This document shows positions 8,490-17,192 of a stretch of DNA of 64,000 nucleotides, one piece after another; position 1 is the stretch's first letter, and each line of letters starts with the position of its first letter. The position numbers and the translations under genes were made by a program. The notes under the pieces were generated by a model that was given only the letters and a program-made list of their open reading frames with translations, ran no database searches and was not told the DNA's origin. The DNA comes from Dyadobacter sp. GTDB taxonomy: Bacteria; Bacteroidota; Bacteroidia; Cytophagales; Spirosomataceae. The stretch is taken from assembly GCF_017744695.1 (NCBI RefSeq), contig NZ_JAGIAS010000009.1:62001-126000 (forward strand), written 5' to 3'.

Positions 8490-10043
8490 ATGGATACGAT
8501 CACCGAAAAACCGGCAGTTGAAAGTAAGGCTTACAGCAGCGAAAATCTGGCTAAACGGCCTGATTTTAAGGAAAAATATGACAACTATATCAACGGCCAA
8601 TTTGTCGCGCCGGCCAAAGGCGAGTACTTCGAAAATATTTCACCTATTGACGGGCAGGTATTCACCAAAGCCGCCCGCTCAACGAAAGAGGATATAGAAG
8701 CGGCACTCGACGCGGCGCATGCTGCGTTTCCGGCCTGGAGTAAAACTTCCGCCACCAATCGCAGCAACCTGCTTCTGAAAATTGCGCAGGTAATAGAAGA
8801 TAACCTCGAATACCTCGCGATCGTCGAAACCATTGATAATGGAAAGGCCATCCGCGAAACCCGCGCAGCCGACCTCCCACTTTGCGTCGACCATTTCCGC
8901 TACTTCGCCGGCGTGATCCGCGCCGAGGAAGGCAGCATTTCAGAGCATGACGAAAATACGGTTTGCATTAACCTGCACGAGCCACTGGGTGTGGTGGCGC
9001 AGATCATCCCCTGGAACTTTCCGCTCCTGATGGCAACCTGGAAAATCGCGCCGGCACTGGCGGCGGGTAACTGCGTGGTGGTCAAACCGGCCGAGCAGAC
9101 GCCTACTTCTATTATGATACTCATGGAGTTGATCGGGGACATTCTGCCTGCCGGCGTGCTCAATATTGTTACCGGTTTTGGTGTAGAAGCCGGTAAACCG
9201 CTCGCATCGTCGCCACGCGTGGCCAAGGTCGCATTTACGGGTGAAACCACTACTGGACGGCTTATTATGCAGTACGCTTCCGACAACCTCGTGCCGGTGA
9301 CGATGGAGCTGGGCGGTAAATCGCCTAATATTTTCTTCCCGTCGGTGATGGATGAAGATGATGCTTTCCTGGACAAAGCCATCGAAGGTGCCGTGCTATT
9401 TGCATTGAACCAGGGCGAGGTTTGCACCTGTCCGTCGCGGATGCTGGTGCATGAAAGCATTTACGACAAGTTCATCGAAAGAGTAATTCAACGCACAAAG
9501 GCGATCAAAATGGGGCATCCGCTCGACGGTACCACCATGATGGGCGCGCAGGCTTCGAACGATCAATACGAGAAGATTTTGTCTTACCTGAAAATAGGCA
9601 AGGAAGAAGGCGCGGAAGTACTCACCGGCGGAGATGCGCAGACTTTCGAAAACGGCATTTCGGGAGGTTACTACATTCAGCCTACGATTTTTAAAGGCCA
9701 TAACAAAATGCGGATTTTCCAGGAGGAGATTTTCGGTCCGGTAGTGTGCGTGACCACTTTCAAAACCACCGAGGAGGCTATTGCGATTGCTAATGATACA
9801 TTGTATGGGTTAGGTGCGGGCGTGTGGACGCGCGACGCGCATGAGCTTTACCAGGTACCACGGGCGATCCTGGCGGGTAGGGTGTGGGTGAATAACTACC
9901 ACGCCTATCCCGCCCACGCTCCGTTCGGTGGCTACAAAAAGTCGGGTTTTGGCAGGGAAAACCACAAAATGATGTTGGGCTACTACCGCCAGACCAAGAA
10001 CATGCTGATTTCGTACGACAAGAACAAGCTGGGATTTTTCTGA
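8490..10043 (+). CDS. NAD(P)-dependent aldehyde dehydrogenase (AldB/ExaC-like)
   Basis: 517 aa, cytoplasmic, oxidises aldehydes to acids. Typical ALDH landmarks are present: IIPWNFPLLM, KPAEQTPTS cofactor segment, glycine motif VAFTGETTTGR, catalytic Glu273 in VTMELGGKSPN and catalytic Cys312 in NQGEVCTCPSR, then EIFGPVV and PFGGYKKSGFGREN. The GEVCTCPSR form is typical of the acetaldehyde dehydrogenase II/AldB/ExaC group. The next gene, DUF779, begins 7 nt after the stop, a linkage well known for this ALDH group. Probably controlled by the divergent AraC regulator. Confidence 0.95.
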   Translation: MDTITEKPAVESKAYSSENLAKRPDFKEKYDNYINGQFVAPAKGEYFENISPIDGQVFTKAARSTKEDIEAALDAAHAAFPAWSKTSATNRSNLLLKIAQVIEDNLEYLAIVETIDNGKAIRETRAADLPLCVDHFRYFAGVIRAEEGSISEHDENTVCINLHEPLGVVAQIIPWNFPLLMATWKIAPALAAGNCVVVKPAEQTPTSIMILMELIGDILPAGVLNIVTGFGVEAGKPLASSPRVAKVAFTGETTTGRLIMQYASDNLVPVTMELGGKSPNIFFPSVMDEDDAFLDKAIEGAVLFALNQGEVCTCPSRMLVHESIYDKFIERVIQRTKAIKMGHPLDGTTMMGAQASNDQYEKILSYLKIGKEEGAEVLTGGDAQTFENGISGGYYIQPTIFKGHNKMRIFQEEIFGPVVCVTTFKTTEEAIAIANDTLYGLGAGVWTRDAHELYQVPRAILAGRVWVNNYHAYPAHAPFGGYKKSGFGRENHKMMLGYYRQTKNMLISYDKNKLGFF

Positions 10044-10050
10044 GGATGTT

Positions 10051-10416
10051 ATGACCGAGCGCGTTCTGATTACTCCCGAAGCCAAAAAGGTCGTGAACCA
10101 GCTTCGGGAGTTGCACGGTGAGCTGATGTTTCATCAGAGTGGAGGTTGTTGTGATGGCTCACAGCCCATGTGTTTTCCCAAGGGAGAGTTCCGCGTATCG
10201 GAAAGTGATGTGTTGTTAGGGGAAATAGGAGGCTGTGCGTTTTTTATGAGTCGCGACCAATTCGAGTACTGGCAGCATACGCAGCTGACGATCGATGTCG
10301 TACCCGGTCGGGGCGCGAGTTTTTCATTAGAGATACCATTGGGTGTACGTTTCATCACCCGATCGAGACTTTACACGCCCGAAGAGGCTGGCGATCTCAG
10401 GGCAGTCAACGTCTGA
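10051..10416 (+). CDS. DUF779 protein linked to aldehyde dehydrogenase
   Basis: 121 aa, soluble. Matches the DUF779 family through HGELMFHQSGGCCDGSQPMC (Cys33, Cys34, Cys41), GEIGGCAFFMSRDQFEYW and the basic ending VPGRGASFSLEIPLGVRFITRSR. DUF779 genes are regularly next to, or fused with, ALDH genes. The function is not established; the conserved cysteines suggest metal binding or assistance to the dehydrogenase (inference). Co-transcribed with the dehydrogenase, 7-nt gap. Repeat block 3 begins 26 bp after its stop. Confidence 0.9.
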   Translation: MTERVLITPEAKKVVNQLRELHGELMFHQSGGCCDGSQPMCFPKGEFRVSESDVLLGEIGGCAFFMSRDQFEYWQHTQLTIDVVPGRGASFSLEIPLGVRFITRSRLYTPEEAGDLRAVNV

Positions 10417-10442
10417 AAACTGTATTGTTGCAAGAAGTTATA

Positions 10443-10560
10443 GTCAAGTATAGTCAGATGTGGTCAGGTTTTGTCAAGGGTTGTTTTTCCCTCAATGACA
10501 ATACCTGACCATACCTGACTATTCTTGATTGCACTTGACTATACCTGGCCACAATGACCA
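10443..10560. repeat. 10-bp-period palindromic repeat block 3
   Basis: Left-arm GTCA units start at 10443, 10453, 10463 and 10473. A loop with GTTTTTCCCTCAA follows, then right-arm units at 10496, 10506, 10516, 10526 (TGAT), 10536, 10546 (TGGC) and 10555. The centre can fold as TTGTCAAGGG against CCCTCAATGACAA. The loop closely resembles that of block 1 (TTTTCCTCTCAAT), so both are copies of one element. Here the flanking genes are in the same direction, so it is not confined to convergent intergenic sites. Confidence 0.88.
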
Positions 10561-10612
10561 CACCCGAGCCAGTCGTGTAGTGAATCTTTTACACGGTGGT
10601 TTCACACCTTTC

Positions 10613-10643
10613 TTGTCGTTTTAGCACTTAATGGTTATATTTG
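10613..10643 (+). promoter_or_regulatory. Bacteroidota-type promoter of the DEAD-box helicase gene
   Basis: TTG at 10613-10615, 20-bp spacer, TATATTTG at 10636-10643. Transcription would start near 10650 and leave a leader of about 90 nt before the TTG start codon at 10741. A long leader is common for bacterial cold-shock type RNA helicases, but I see no specific structured element in it. Confidence 0.65.
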
Positions 10644-10740
10644 TTCAAATCGAGCGGTTTGCTGACTGGGAAAATCAAGGTCAGCTATATGTATAACACA
10701 TCTGTAAATCAACGAATTTGCGGATATTAAAAGCTGAATT

Positions 10741-12153
10741 TTGAATTTCAACGAATTTGAACTCCACGAAGACGTTTTGAACGCCGTGGATTCCATGAAC
10801 TACCAACTGGCAACGCCTATCCAGGAGCAGGCTATACCACACATTCTCAGCGGGAAAGACCTGTTAGCTTGTGCACAAACAGGAACTGGCAAAACAGCCG
10901 CGTACCTGATTCCCATTCTCGACAAAGTTGCCCACGAGGCCAACGCGCACACCGGCGCGCTGATTCTGGTGCCTACCCGGGAGCTTGCTGTGCAGATCGA
11001 TCAGCAAATCCAGGGACTGGGCTATTTTGTAGGTGCGACCAGCATTGCAGTCTATGGTGGCAATAAAGGCCCGGAATGGGATCAGCAGAAGAAAGCATTA
11101 ACCCAAGGTGCGGACATTATTATTGCTACGCCGGGCAGGCTCATTGCGCATTTGCAGCTGGGCTACGTTCATTTCCGTGACCTGCGGCACCTGGTCCTCG
11201 ACGAGGCCGACCGTATGCTGGACATGGGCTTTCTGGGTGACATCCTGAAAATTATGAGTTATCTGCCCAACGAGCGTCAGACATTGATGTTTTCGGCCAC
11301 CATGCCGCCCAAGATCGGTGACCTGGCCAAACGCATTCTGAAAGACCCCGAAGAGATCAGGCTGGCGGTTTCGCGCCCGGCCGACCGGATCGATCAGCAG
11401 TTTTATCTGGCCAAAGACGAGCAGAAGCTGCCGCTTCTGATGCATTTGCTGAAAGGCGTCGAAAATATCAGTATGGTACTGTTCACCTCCCGCAAATCCA
11501 ACGTTGAACCGATCGTGCGGGCACTGCGTAAATTGGGACTCGGCGCACATGGTATTTCATCGGATTCGGAGCAAGGGGAAAGAGAAATCGTACTGCGTGA
11601 CTTCAAAAACCGGCAGTTCCCGATCCTGGTTGCGACCGACGTATTATCCCGCGGCATAGATATTGATAATCTCAGCCATGTTGTGAACTACGACGTTCCC
11701 CGCGACCCCGAGGATTACGTGCACCGTATAGGGCGTACAGCACGCGCCGAATCAAAAGGCACAGCCATGACGTTCATCAATGAGCACGATCAGAAATATG
11801 TATTGAAGATCGAAAGGCTTTTTGAGAAGGAATTGGAGAAAAAATCCGTTACGGCAGAACTGGGACTGGGCGAGGCTCCTGTATTCGAGCCGCCACGTTT
11901 TCGTACGGCAGGACGTAATAGCAACAGAAAGAACAGGAAAAAATCCGGGCAGGGAGCGCCATCCGCGAGGAAACCACGCCCCGAAACAAAGCCCCAGCAT
12001 ACGACCGGCGCAGAAACCGCCGTTGTAGCTGGTGATGCGGCAGCGGCCATTGCACCGAATGCGGCCGGCAGGGCGAAGCGCAGGAACAAGCGGAGGAGAC
12101 CCAAGAAGGATCAGCCGAAAACCGTAAACCCTACTGAGGCACAGGCCTCTTGA
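10741..12153 (+). CDS. DEAD-box ATP-dependent RNA helicase (RhlE/RhlB-like)
   Basis: 470 aa. All core motifs are present: Q motif (TPIQEQAIP), I AQTGTGKT (45-52), Ia PTRELAVQ, Ib TPGR, II DEAD near 154, III SAT, IV LFTS, V ATDVLSRGID, VI HRIGRTAR. The tail after about residue 390 is basic and Ala/Lys/Arg rich, typical of RNA-binding extensions. The start is a TTG at 10741; a stop lies two codons upstream and the first ATG (10795) would remove part of the conserved N-terminal FxEFELHEDVLNAVDSM segment, so TTG is favoured. Role: RNA unwinding in ribosome assembly or mRNA decay. Confidence 0.95.
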   Translation: MNFNEFELHEDVLNAVDSMNYQLATPIQEQAIPHILSGKDLLACAQTGTGKTAAYLIPILDKVAHEANAHTGALILVPTRELAVQIDQQIQGLGYFVGATSIAVYGGNKGPEWDQQKKALTQGADIIIATPGRLIAHLQLGYVHFRDLRHLVLDEADRMLDMGFLGDILKIMSYLPNERQTLMFSATMPPKIGDLAKRILKDPEEIRLAVSRPADRIDQQFYLAKDEQKLPLLMHLLKGVENISMVLFTSRKSNVEPIVRALRKLGLGAHGISSDSEQGEREIVLRDFKNRQFPILVATDVLSRGIDIDNLSHVVNYDVPRDPEDYVHRIGRTARAESKGTAMTFINEHDQKYVLKIERLFEKELEKKSVTAELGLGEAPVFEPPRFRTAGRNSNRKNRKKSGQGAPSARKPRPETKPQHTTGAETAVVAGDAAAAIAPNAAGRAKRRNKRRRPKKDQPKTVNPTEAQAS

Positions 12154-12223
12154 TCAGAGTTAGTCAGACGTGAGCATTGTTTGTCTTGCTTATTCGTCAT
12201 GAAAGAACTTAAATTACGTACAC

Positions 12224-12961
12224 TTGGACCGTTTGATAGATTGGATAAGGAATTATAAATTCAGCGTATCCGATCCTCCCATCATTACGATGGAAGGCTT
12301 GTTTTCGCTGTTACTGCTTTTGCTTCTGAGCCTGCTTGCGGTATTTTTTCACCTTGTCCGCATCCTTTTCAACTCCCCGGTTGATTTTTCGCTCGATTGG
12401 AACCTGTTTCTGAGCTGGATACCGCTCATTATCGCCTTCATGGCGGATAATCTCACGAAGCGTTTCGGACACATTCCATTCGTTTTAGGGATTCTCAGCA
12501 TTGCCTGGCTCGCATTCTTCCCGAATGCACCTTACATGATCACCGACCTGGCGCACCTGACCGTGGATTACCAGCGCGATTTGACCTGGCATGATATCAT
12601 CATGCTGTTTTCTTATGCAGAAGTGAGCCTTTTCAATGGGCTGGTCTCGCTTTACTGGATCCACCGCTCCTGGCGGAAGGTATTCGACCGGAAGCCTGCC
12701 AACACGCTGCTGCTTTTAAGCCTTCCGCTGGCGGGCTTTGGCGTATATCTCGGCCGCGTGCGCCGGATGAACAGCTGGGACATTATTCATGAGCCGCGCG
12801 CGATCCTTAATAACCTCTTCGAAAGTCTGTTGGACCGCACCGCGTGGGTGTTTGCGATGGAGATCGGGATGTTATTGGGGATATTATACCTGGTGCTGTG
12901 GGGGGTGATACGTTTCCGGATCCGGCATTCGAAGAAGAACACCGAATCCGGAGATCACTAG
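12224..12961 (+). CDS. DUF1361 integral membrane protein
   Basis: 245 aa from a TTG at 12224; the first in-frame ATG is at 12290 and would start just before the first membrane helix, so either start is possible. About six or seven hydrophobic helices. The family signature AFFPNAPYMITDLAHL and GxYLGRxxRxNSWDI identify DUF1361, an inner-membrane family of unknown function. The stop overlaps the stop of the convergent gene in a shared CTAG (12958-12961). Confidence 0.8.
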   Translation: MDRLIDWIRNYKFSVSDPPIITMEGLFSLLLLLLLSLLAVFFHLVRILFNSPVDFSLDWNLFLSWIPLIIAFMADNLTKRFGHIPFVLGILSIAWLAFFPNAPYMITDLAHLTVDYQRDLTWHDIIMLFSYAEVSLFNGLVSLYWIHRSWRKVFDRKPANTLLLLSLPLAGFGVYLGRVRRMNSWDIIHEPRAILNNLFESLLDRTAWVFAMEIGMLLGILYLVLWGVIRFRIRHSKKNTESGDH

Positions 12962-14352
12962 TTATTGATAAGAATCTCGAATGTTTCTGAGCCTACCGTC
13001 ACGAAATGCAATCCGTTGTTGATTTTCGAGACGTCGACGGGTTCTGATGGTACATATTTTCCAGATTTTACGATCTGGCCCTGGACATTTCTAATATTAA
13101 ACGGCTGATGGGGGTTTTTTGCCTTGATTGTCAGATTATCTTTGACTGGATTGGGGAAAATATTAGTAGCATCTGAATTCACTCTATATTGCGAAAAGTT
13201 GTCTTTTACTGCCACTATTTTGGAATATGCAAAAGTTCCGTCTTCATCTTTTTGTTTTAAGCGATAGTAAGTTGTGGGGTAGGGCGCAATATCCGGGTAT
13301 TCATACTGGTGATTTGCTTTCGAATTGCCATTCCCTGGGATGAATGCCAGAACGTCAAACAGCTTGCCGTTACGACTTTTTTGAAGTTCAAATCCGGAGT
13401 TGTTGACTTCCTGCGCGGTTTCCCATTTCAAGATGTTACCTTCCCGGTTATTGGATCCCGTAAAACTAACCAGTTCGACAGGTAGTGAGGCGCAAACGGT
13501 GTTGATCTCATTATCGCTGTTGCACCCTTGGGCGTTCCCTTCTATCAGATAATTGGTGCGGTTGGCCATGAAATTGCAAATACCCTTGACGCTACAGAAA
13601 GAAAGAAGCGGATTGTCAATGAGCTTGATGTAGGACGGGGTTGTATAATCCAGGCTGTCGAGGCCGGCGAGCGTGGTTAGCACGCTATTTAATTCAAAAT
13701 TGATATAATCATTTACAACTCTGAGGTTGCGTAGTCCGGTAACACTGGTTAATCCTGCATTTTGACCTATGTATAGAAATCCACCGATGCGGGTCAATGC
13801 ACTCAGCGGGTCAAAATTGGTAACCAGCGGAATCGCTCCCAATGCGACCGCGCCCTGTATTTCAACAATATTTTCCAGGCCGGTGAGATTAAGCAGGTTT
13901 TCATTTCTACCAATGGACAAAAAGCCGGGTATAAGGGTGAGTTTGCTTAATGCTGAGACGGTAGTCAATGCTTTGTTATCAACTACCCTCACGTTGTACC
14001 CCACAGTTGTTAAATCAGAAAGGCCGTTTAAGTTAGTGATTAATGGATTATTGTTTATATCGATTTCCCCCACCACGTTTTTCAGACCTGAAAGGCCATC
14101 CAGACTTAACAGGCTTGGATTCTGGTAGATGTATAGAGGGCCATTAATGGTGTCTATTCCCGAAAGGCCTTCTAGATTGATAATTCCGGCTCCGGAAACG
14201 GTGATTCCCTGGATCTCACAGGATTTGGTAGCAGGAGAAAGTGTATCGATGCTATGCTGGCTTGTCAGGTTGAGCGTTATCGTGCATCTTTGTGCGTTGG
14301 CCGACCAAGCGGCCGAGAGGGCCAGTACGGCCAGAAGGAGAAATTTTCTCAT
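12958..14352 (-). CDS. T9SS-secreted protein with receptor-L / LRR-like repeats
   Basis: 464 aa from the ATG at 14352, chosen because it starts the signal peptide MRKFLLLAVLALSAAWSANAQ; the open frame extends 28 codons further upstream without export signals. Residues about 30-280 hold repeating GLSGLxxVxGxLxIxxNxxLxxLxGL segments typical of receptor L-domain / leucine-rich beta-helical proteins. The end (NIFPNPVKDNLTIKA...FVTVGSETFEILINN) is a type A T9SS sorting domain, so it should be exported through the outer membrane and anchored or released. Probable surface binding protein, ligand unknown. Confidence 0.85.
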   Translation of the reverse strand: MRKFLLLAVLALSAAWSANAQRCTITLNLTSQHSIDTLSPATKSCEIQGITVSGAGIINLEGLSGIDTINGPLYIYQNPSLLSLDGLSGLKNVVGEIDINNNPLITNLNGLSDLTTVGYNVRVVDNKALTTVSALSKLTLIPGFLSIGRNENLLNLTGLENIVEIQGAVALGAIPLVTNFDPLSALTRIGGFLYIGQNAGLTSVTGLRNLRVVNDYINFELNSVLTTLAGLDSLDYTTPSYIKLIDNPLLSFCSVKGICNFMANRTNYLIEGNAQGCNSDNEINTVCASLPVELVSFTGSNNREGNILKWETAQEVNNSGFELQKSRNGKLFDVLAFIPGNGNSKANHQYEYPDIAPYPTTYYRLKQKDEDGTFAYSKIVAVKDNFSQYRVNSDATNIFPNPVKDNLTIKAKNPHQPFNIRNVQGQIVKSGKYVPSEPVDVSKINNGLHFVTVGSETFEILINN

Positions 14353-14429
14353 AAGATATTGTCCAGTGAATTTTGTAACCGATGCAATATAACCTATTTC
14401 GGCATGGCGAAATTTGCGGCAACGAAAAA

Positions 14430-14458
14430 TTGGCAAAAGGTTTCCAAAACTAACTTTT
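14430..14458 (+). promoter_or_regulatory. Promoter of truC
   Basis: TTG at 14430-14432, 18-bp spacer, TAACTTTT at 14451-14458 (last base differs from TAnnTTTG). The element ends 12 bp before the ATG at 14471, so the leader would be very short. Confidence 0.5.
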
Positions 14459-14470
14459 CAACTATAACAA

Positions 14471-15157
14471 ATGGAGCCTTTACAGATTTTGTACCGGTGC
14501 GAGCACCTGGTGGCTATCAATAAGCCCAACGGCCTGCTCGTGCATCGCTCGCCGATCGCAAGTGATGCCGATGTTTTCGCCGTGCAGCTCCTGCGCGATC
14601 AACTGGGCAGGAAAGTGTACCCCGTCCACCGTCTCGACCGCAAAACTTCCGGCGTGCTGCTGTTTGCCTTAGATGAAGCCATCAACAGCGAAATGCAGCG
14701 CAAATTCATGGATGGCGAGATCAACAAAACTTATCACGCCATCGTGAGAGGCTATACTCCCGACACCGGTACGATCGACTATCCTTTGAAACGCGACGAC
14801 GGCGTCACGCAGGACGCTGTTACTTATTTCGAGACATTAATGCGCAGCGAAGTGCCATTCGCCATTGGAAAACACGCTACCTCCCGCTACTCGCTGGTGA
14901 AGTTAAACCCCGACACCGGACGTATGCACCAGCTTCGCAAACACATGGCGCACATTCTGCATCCGATCATTGGCGATCGCCCACATGGGTGCAACAAGCA
15001 GAACCGGTTTTTCAAGGAGCATCTGGACATGATGCAGATGATGCTGCATGCAGTGGAGTTGGACTTTATGCATCCTTTGACAACAGAAAGGGTGACCATT
15101 CAGGCGCCCTTTCCGGTAGAGTTTTCGCGAATGCGCCAGGTATTGTTGCTGGAATGA
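14471..15157 (+). CDS. truC: tRNA pseudouridine(65) synthase TruC (RluA family)
   Basis: 228 aa, cytoplasmic, isomerises uridine in tRNA. The catalytic motif HRLDRKTSG carries the invariant Asp56. The TruC subfamily is suggested by the short length without an S4 domain, the NKPNGLLVHRS start, and GRMHQLRKHMAHILHPIIGDRPHGCNKQNRFF. Adjacent genes are unrelated. Moderately sure of the position specificity, very sure of the family. Confidence 0.9.
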   Translation: MEPLQILYRCEHLVAINKPNGLLVHRSPIASDADVFAVQLLRDQLGRKVYPVHRLDRKTSGVLLFALDEAINSEMQRKFMDGEINKTYHAIVRGYTPDTGTIDYPLKRDDGVTQDAVTYFETLMRSEVPFAIGKHATSRYSLVKLNPDTGRMHQLRKHMAHILHPIIGDRPHGCNKQNRFFKEHLDMMQMMLHAVELDFMHPLTTERVTIQAPFPVEFSRMRQVLLLE

Positions 15158-15208
15158 TGGGTATTTGACAGACGTAGAAAATATCTCGAAAAAATTTGTA
15201 GAAATACT

Positions 15209-15239
15209 TTGATAAATATTTTGCAATTGATTAGTTTTG
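15209..15239 (+). promoter_or_regulatory. Promoter of the DUF1800-DUF1501 operon
   Basis: TTG at 15209-15211, 20-bp spacer, TAGTTTTG at 15232-15239. It lies in the 387-bp gap (15158-15544) after truC and would give a leader of about 300 nt before the DUF1800 start. I see no other gene in this gap and no riboswitch I recognise. Confidence 0.55.
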
Positions 15240-15544
15240 TGATGTGTTAGGAAGTGATGTTGTTCAAAAGAGATCGAAGTATGTAAAGACTATCCAATCC
15301 AGATCCGGGATAGTAGGACGCCCAATCTTACACTCCATTTTTCGGGCGCATTGGCGTCCGGCAGAGAACCCTCAGTTCCTGAGCTCTTTTAATCACGACG
15401 AATCAGGCAAGTATTTCCTTATGGCGAATCGACCGTAAAGGACAGACATATTGTGCCCGTCAGAACCGCCTCCGTACCGGAATTTCAACAAGTCGGAGAT
15501 ATTCCTTAAAGTTTTTCACGCTTTGTAACCATTACGCCAACCTC

Positions 15545-17182
15545 ATGGCATACCTGGATACCTATACCACCCCCTTAACGGCTGCGACGGCTGCACACCT
15601 GTTAAGAAGGGCGACTTTTGGACCGACGCAGCAGGAAATAGCCGACTTTACCGGCAAGACGGCATCGCAGGCTGTTGATATTTTGATTAATAATGCATCC
15701 TACCGGGCGACGCCCCCGCCGCCGGTGGAAATGGATGCGACAAGAAGCGATGCGGGGCAGCCTTTTTTGGGGAAGTCCTACGATGAAAATAGGAGCTTTT
15801 CCTACTACAACTATATTAGGAATTGGTGGATTGGATTTATGGCTGAGCAAAATGGCCGTCCTTCCGTTCTCGAAAAACTCACTGCTTTCTGGCAAAATCA
15901 TTTCGTAGTTACCTATGCGTCCATCCAAGACTATCGGTTCGCTTATCGTTATCTCGCATTACTAAGGTCGAACTCGCTTGGTAATTTCAAGGAGATGGCG
16001 ATTAGCATGACCAAGGATCCGGGCATGCTGATTTTTCAAAATGGTAACGAGAACTGGAAAGAGCTTCCAAATGAGAATTATGCCCGGGAATTACAAGAGC
16101 TGTTTACCGTGGGGCAAAAGGATTTTAATGGAGTTGCCAACTATACCGAACAGGATGTGAAGGCGGCGGCGAGGGTCCTGACCGGCTGGCAGGCATCCAA
16201 CCTGAGAAAAGCAGGTACAACAGAAATCGGATCATCTTTCAATCCGGACAGACACGATACGGGGGATAAGACCTTTTCAGCAAAATACAACAATACGATT
16301 ATTGCGGGGAGATCCGGGGCCGACGCGGGCGAGGTGGAATTGAGGGAGCTGATCAATATGCTTTTGAGCCATCCTGAATCTCCCAAATACATTTGCCGGG
16401 AGTTGTACCGGTGGTACGTAAACCCCAATGTTACAGCGGAAATCGAGGAGCAGGTTATTAAGCCGTTGGCAACATTTTTCGCGGGAAGTTCCAACAACTT
16501 TGCCATAGAGCCCATAATTCGCACGCTTTTGACCAGCGTAATTTTTTTTGACAGCAGAAATTTCGGAGCGATCGTCAAATCTCCTGCGGAGCTCTTGATT
16601 GGAACAGTCAGGATATTCGATGTAACCGTGCCGGACTACGTGACCGACTATTCCGCATTTAATAAAATGATAGCCTTCCTCAGCAGTGGAATGGATCTCT
16701 TGCAGCTCAATTTGCTCAACCAGCCTTCCGTTTTTGGTTCGCTTCCATACTATCAAACAGGGTACTCAAGAAACTGGATCAACGAAACGACCATCGGGCA
16801 GCGCGGCACACGGACGGATGCATTTATTTACCCCTACTTAGAGCTCAAACCGGGCAGTTTGATGGCGATCGATATTCTCGGGAGGTTAAGACAAATCCAA
16901 CCTAATTTTTCCGACGTATCCGGGACACCGGGTATTACCTGCGAGCAGGTTTTGGCCGAATTTACCAAAAACCTCTTTCCGTTCGAGCTTCCACAAGCAC
17001 AAAAGGACTTTCTGATAGACTCCATTATGATGATGAAGAACAGCGCACGGACCACATGGGTGCGGGAGTGGGACGCGTATAGGTCGGCACCCAACGATCC
17101 CGCCAAGCAGAACGTCGTGCTGTGGAGGTCCAGAACGCTATTAAAGTATTTGTTGCGCATGGCAGAATACCAACTGTTTTAA
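15545..17182 (+). CDS. DUF1800 domain protein
   Basis: 545 aa. DUF1800 (PF08811) features: AAHLLRRATFGPTQQEI near the N-terminus, KLTAFWQNHFVV, ENYARELQELFTVG and DVKAAARVLTGW, HDTGDKTF. No clear signal peptide. DUF1800 proteins almost always pair with a DUF1501 protein, as here (4-10 nt gap); the pair is widespread in Planctomycetota, Bacteroidota and Proteobacteria and its activity is not established. First gene of a three-gene operon ending at 21824. Confidence 0.9.
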   Translation: MAYLDTYTTPLTAATAAHLLRRATFGPTQQEIADFTGKTASQAVDILINNASYRATPPPPVEMDATRSDAGQPFLGKSYDENRSFSYYNYIRNWWIGFMAEQNGRPSVLEKLTAFWQNHFVVTYASIQDYRFAYRYLALLRSNSLGNFKEMAISMTKDPGMLIFQNGNENWKELPNENYARELQELFTVGQKDFNGVANYTEQDVKAAARVLTGWQASNLRKAGTTEIGSSFNPDRHDTGDKTFSAKYNNTIIAGRSGADAGEVELRELINMLLSHPESPKYICRELYRWYVNPNVTAEIEEQVIKPLATFFAGSSNNFAIEPIIRTLLTSVIFFDSRNFGAIVKSPAELLIGTVRIFDVTVPDYVTDYSAFNKMIAFLSSGMDLLQLNLLNQPSVFGSLPYYQTGYSRNWINETTIGQRGTRTDAFIYPYLELKPGSLMAIDILGRLRQIQPNFSDVSGTPGITCEQVLAEFTKNLFPFELPQAQKDFLIDSIMMMKNSARTTWVREWDAYRSAPNDPAKQNVVLWRSRTLLKYLLRMAEYQLF

Positions 17183-17192
17183 CCGGGTGTAT

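Noticed and set aside
7031..10560. 10-bp repeats considered as CRISPR or tRNA-like arrays
   Set aside because: Units are only 10 bp without spacers, arms are inverted around a loop, and no cas genes are near.
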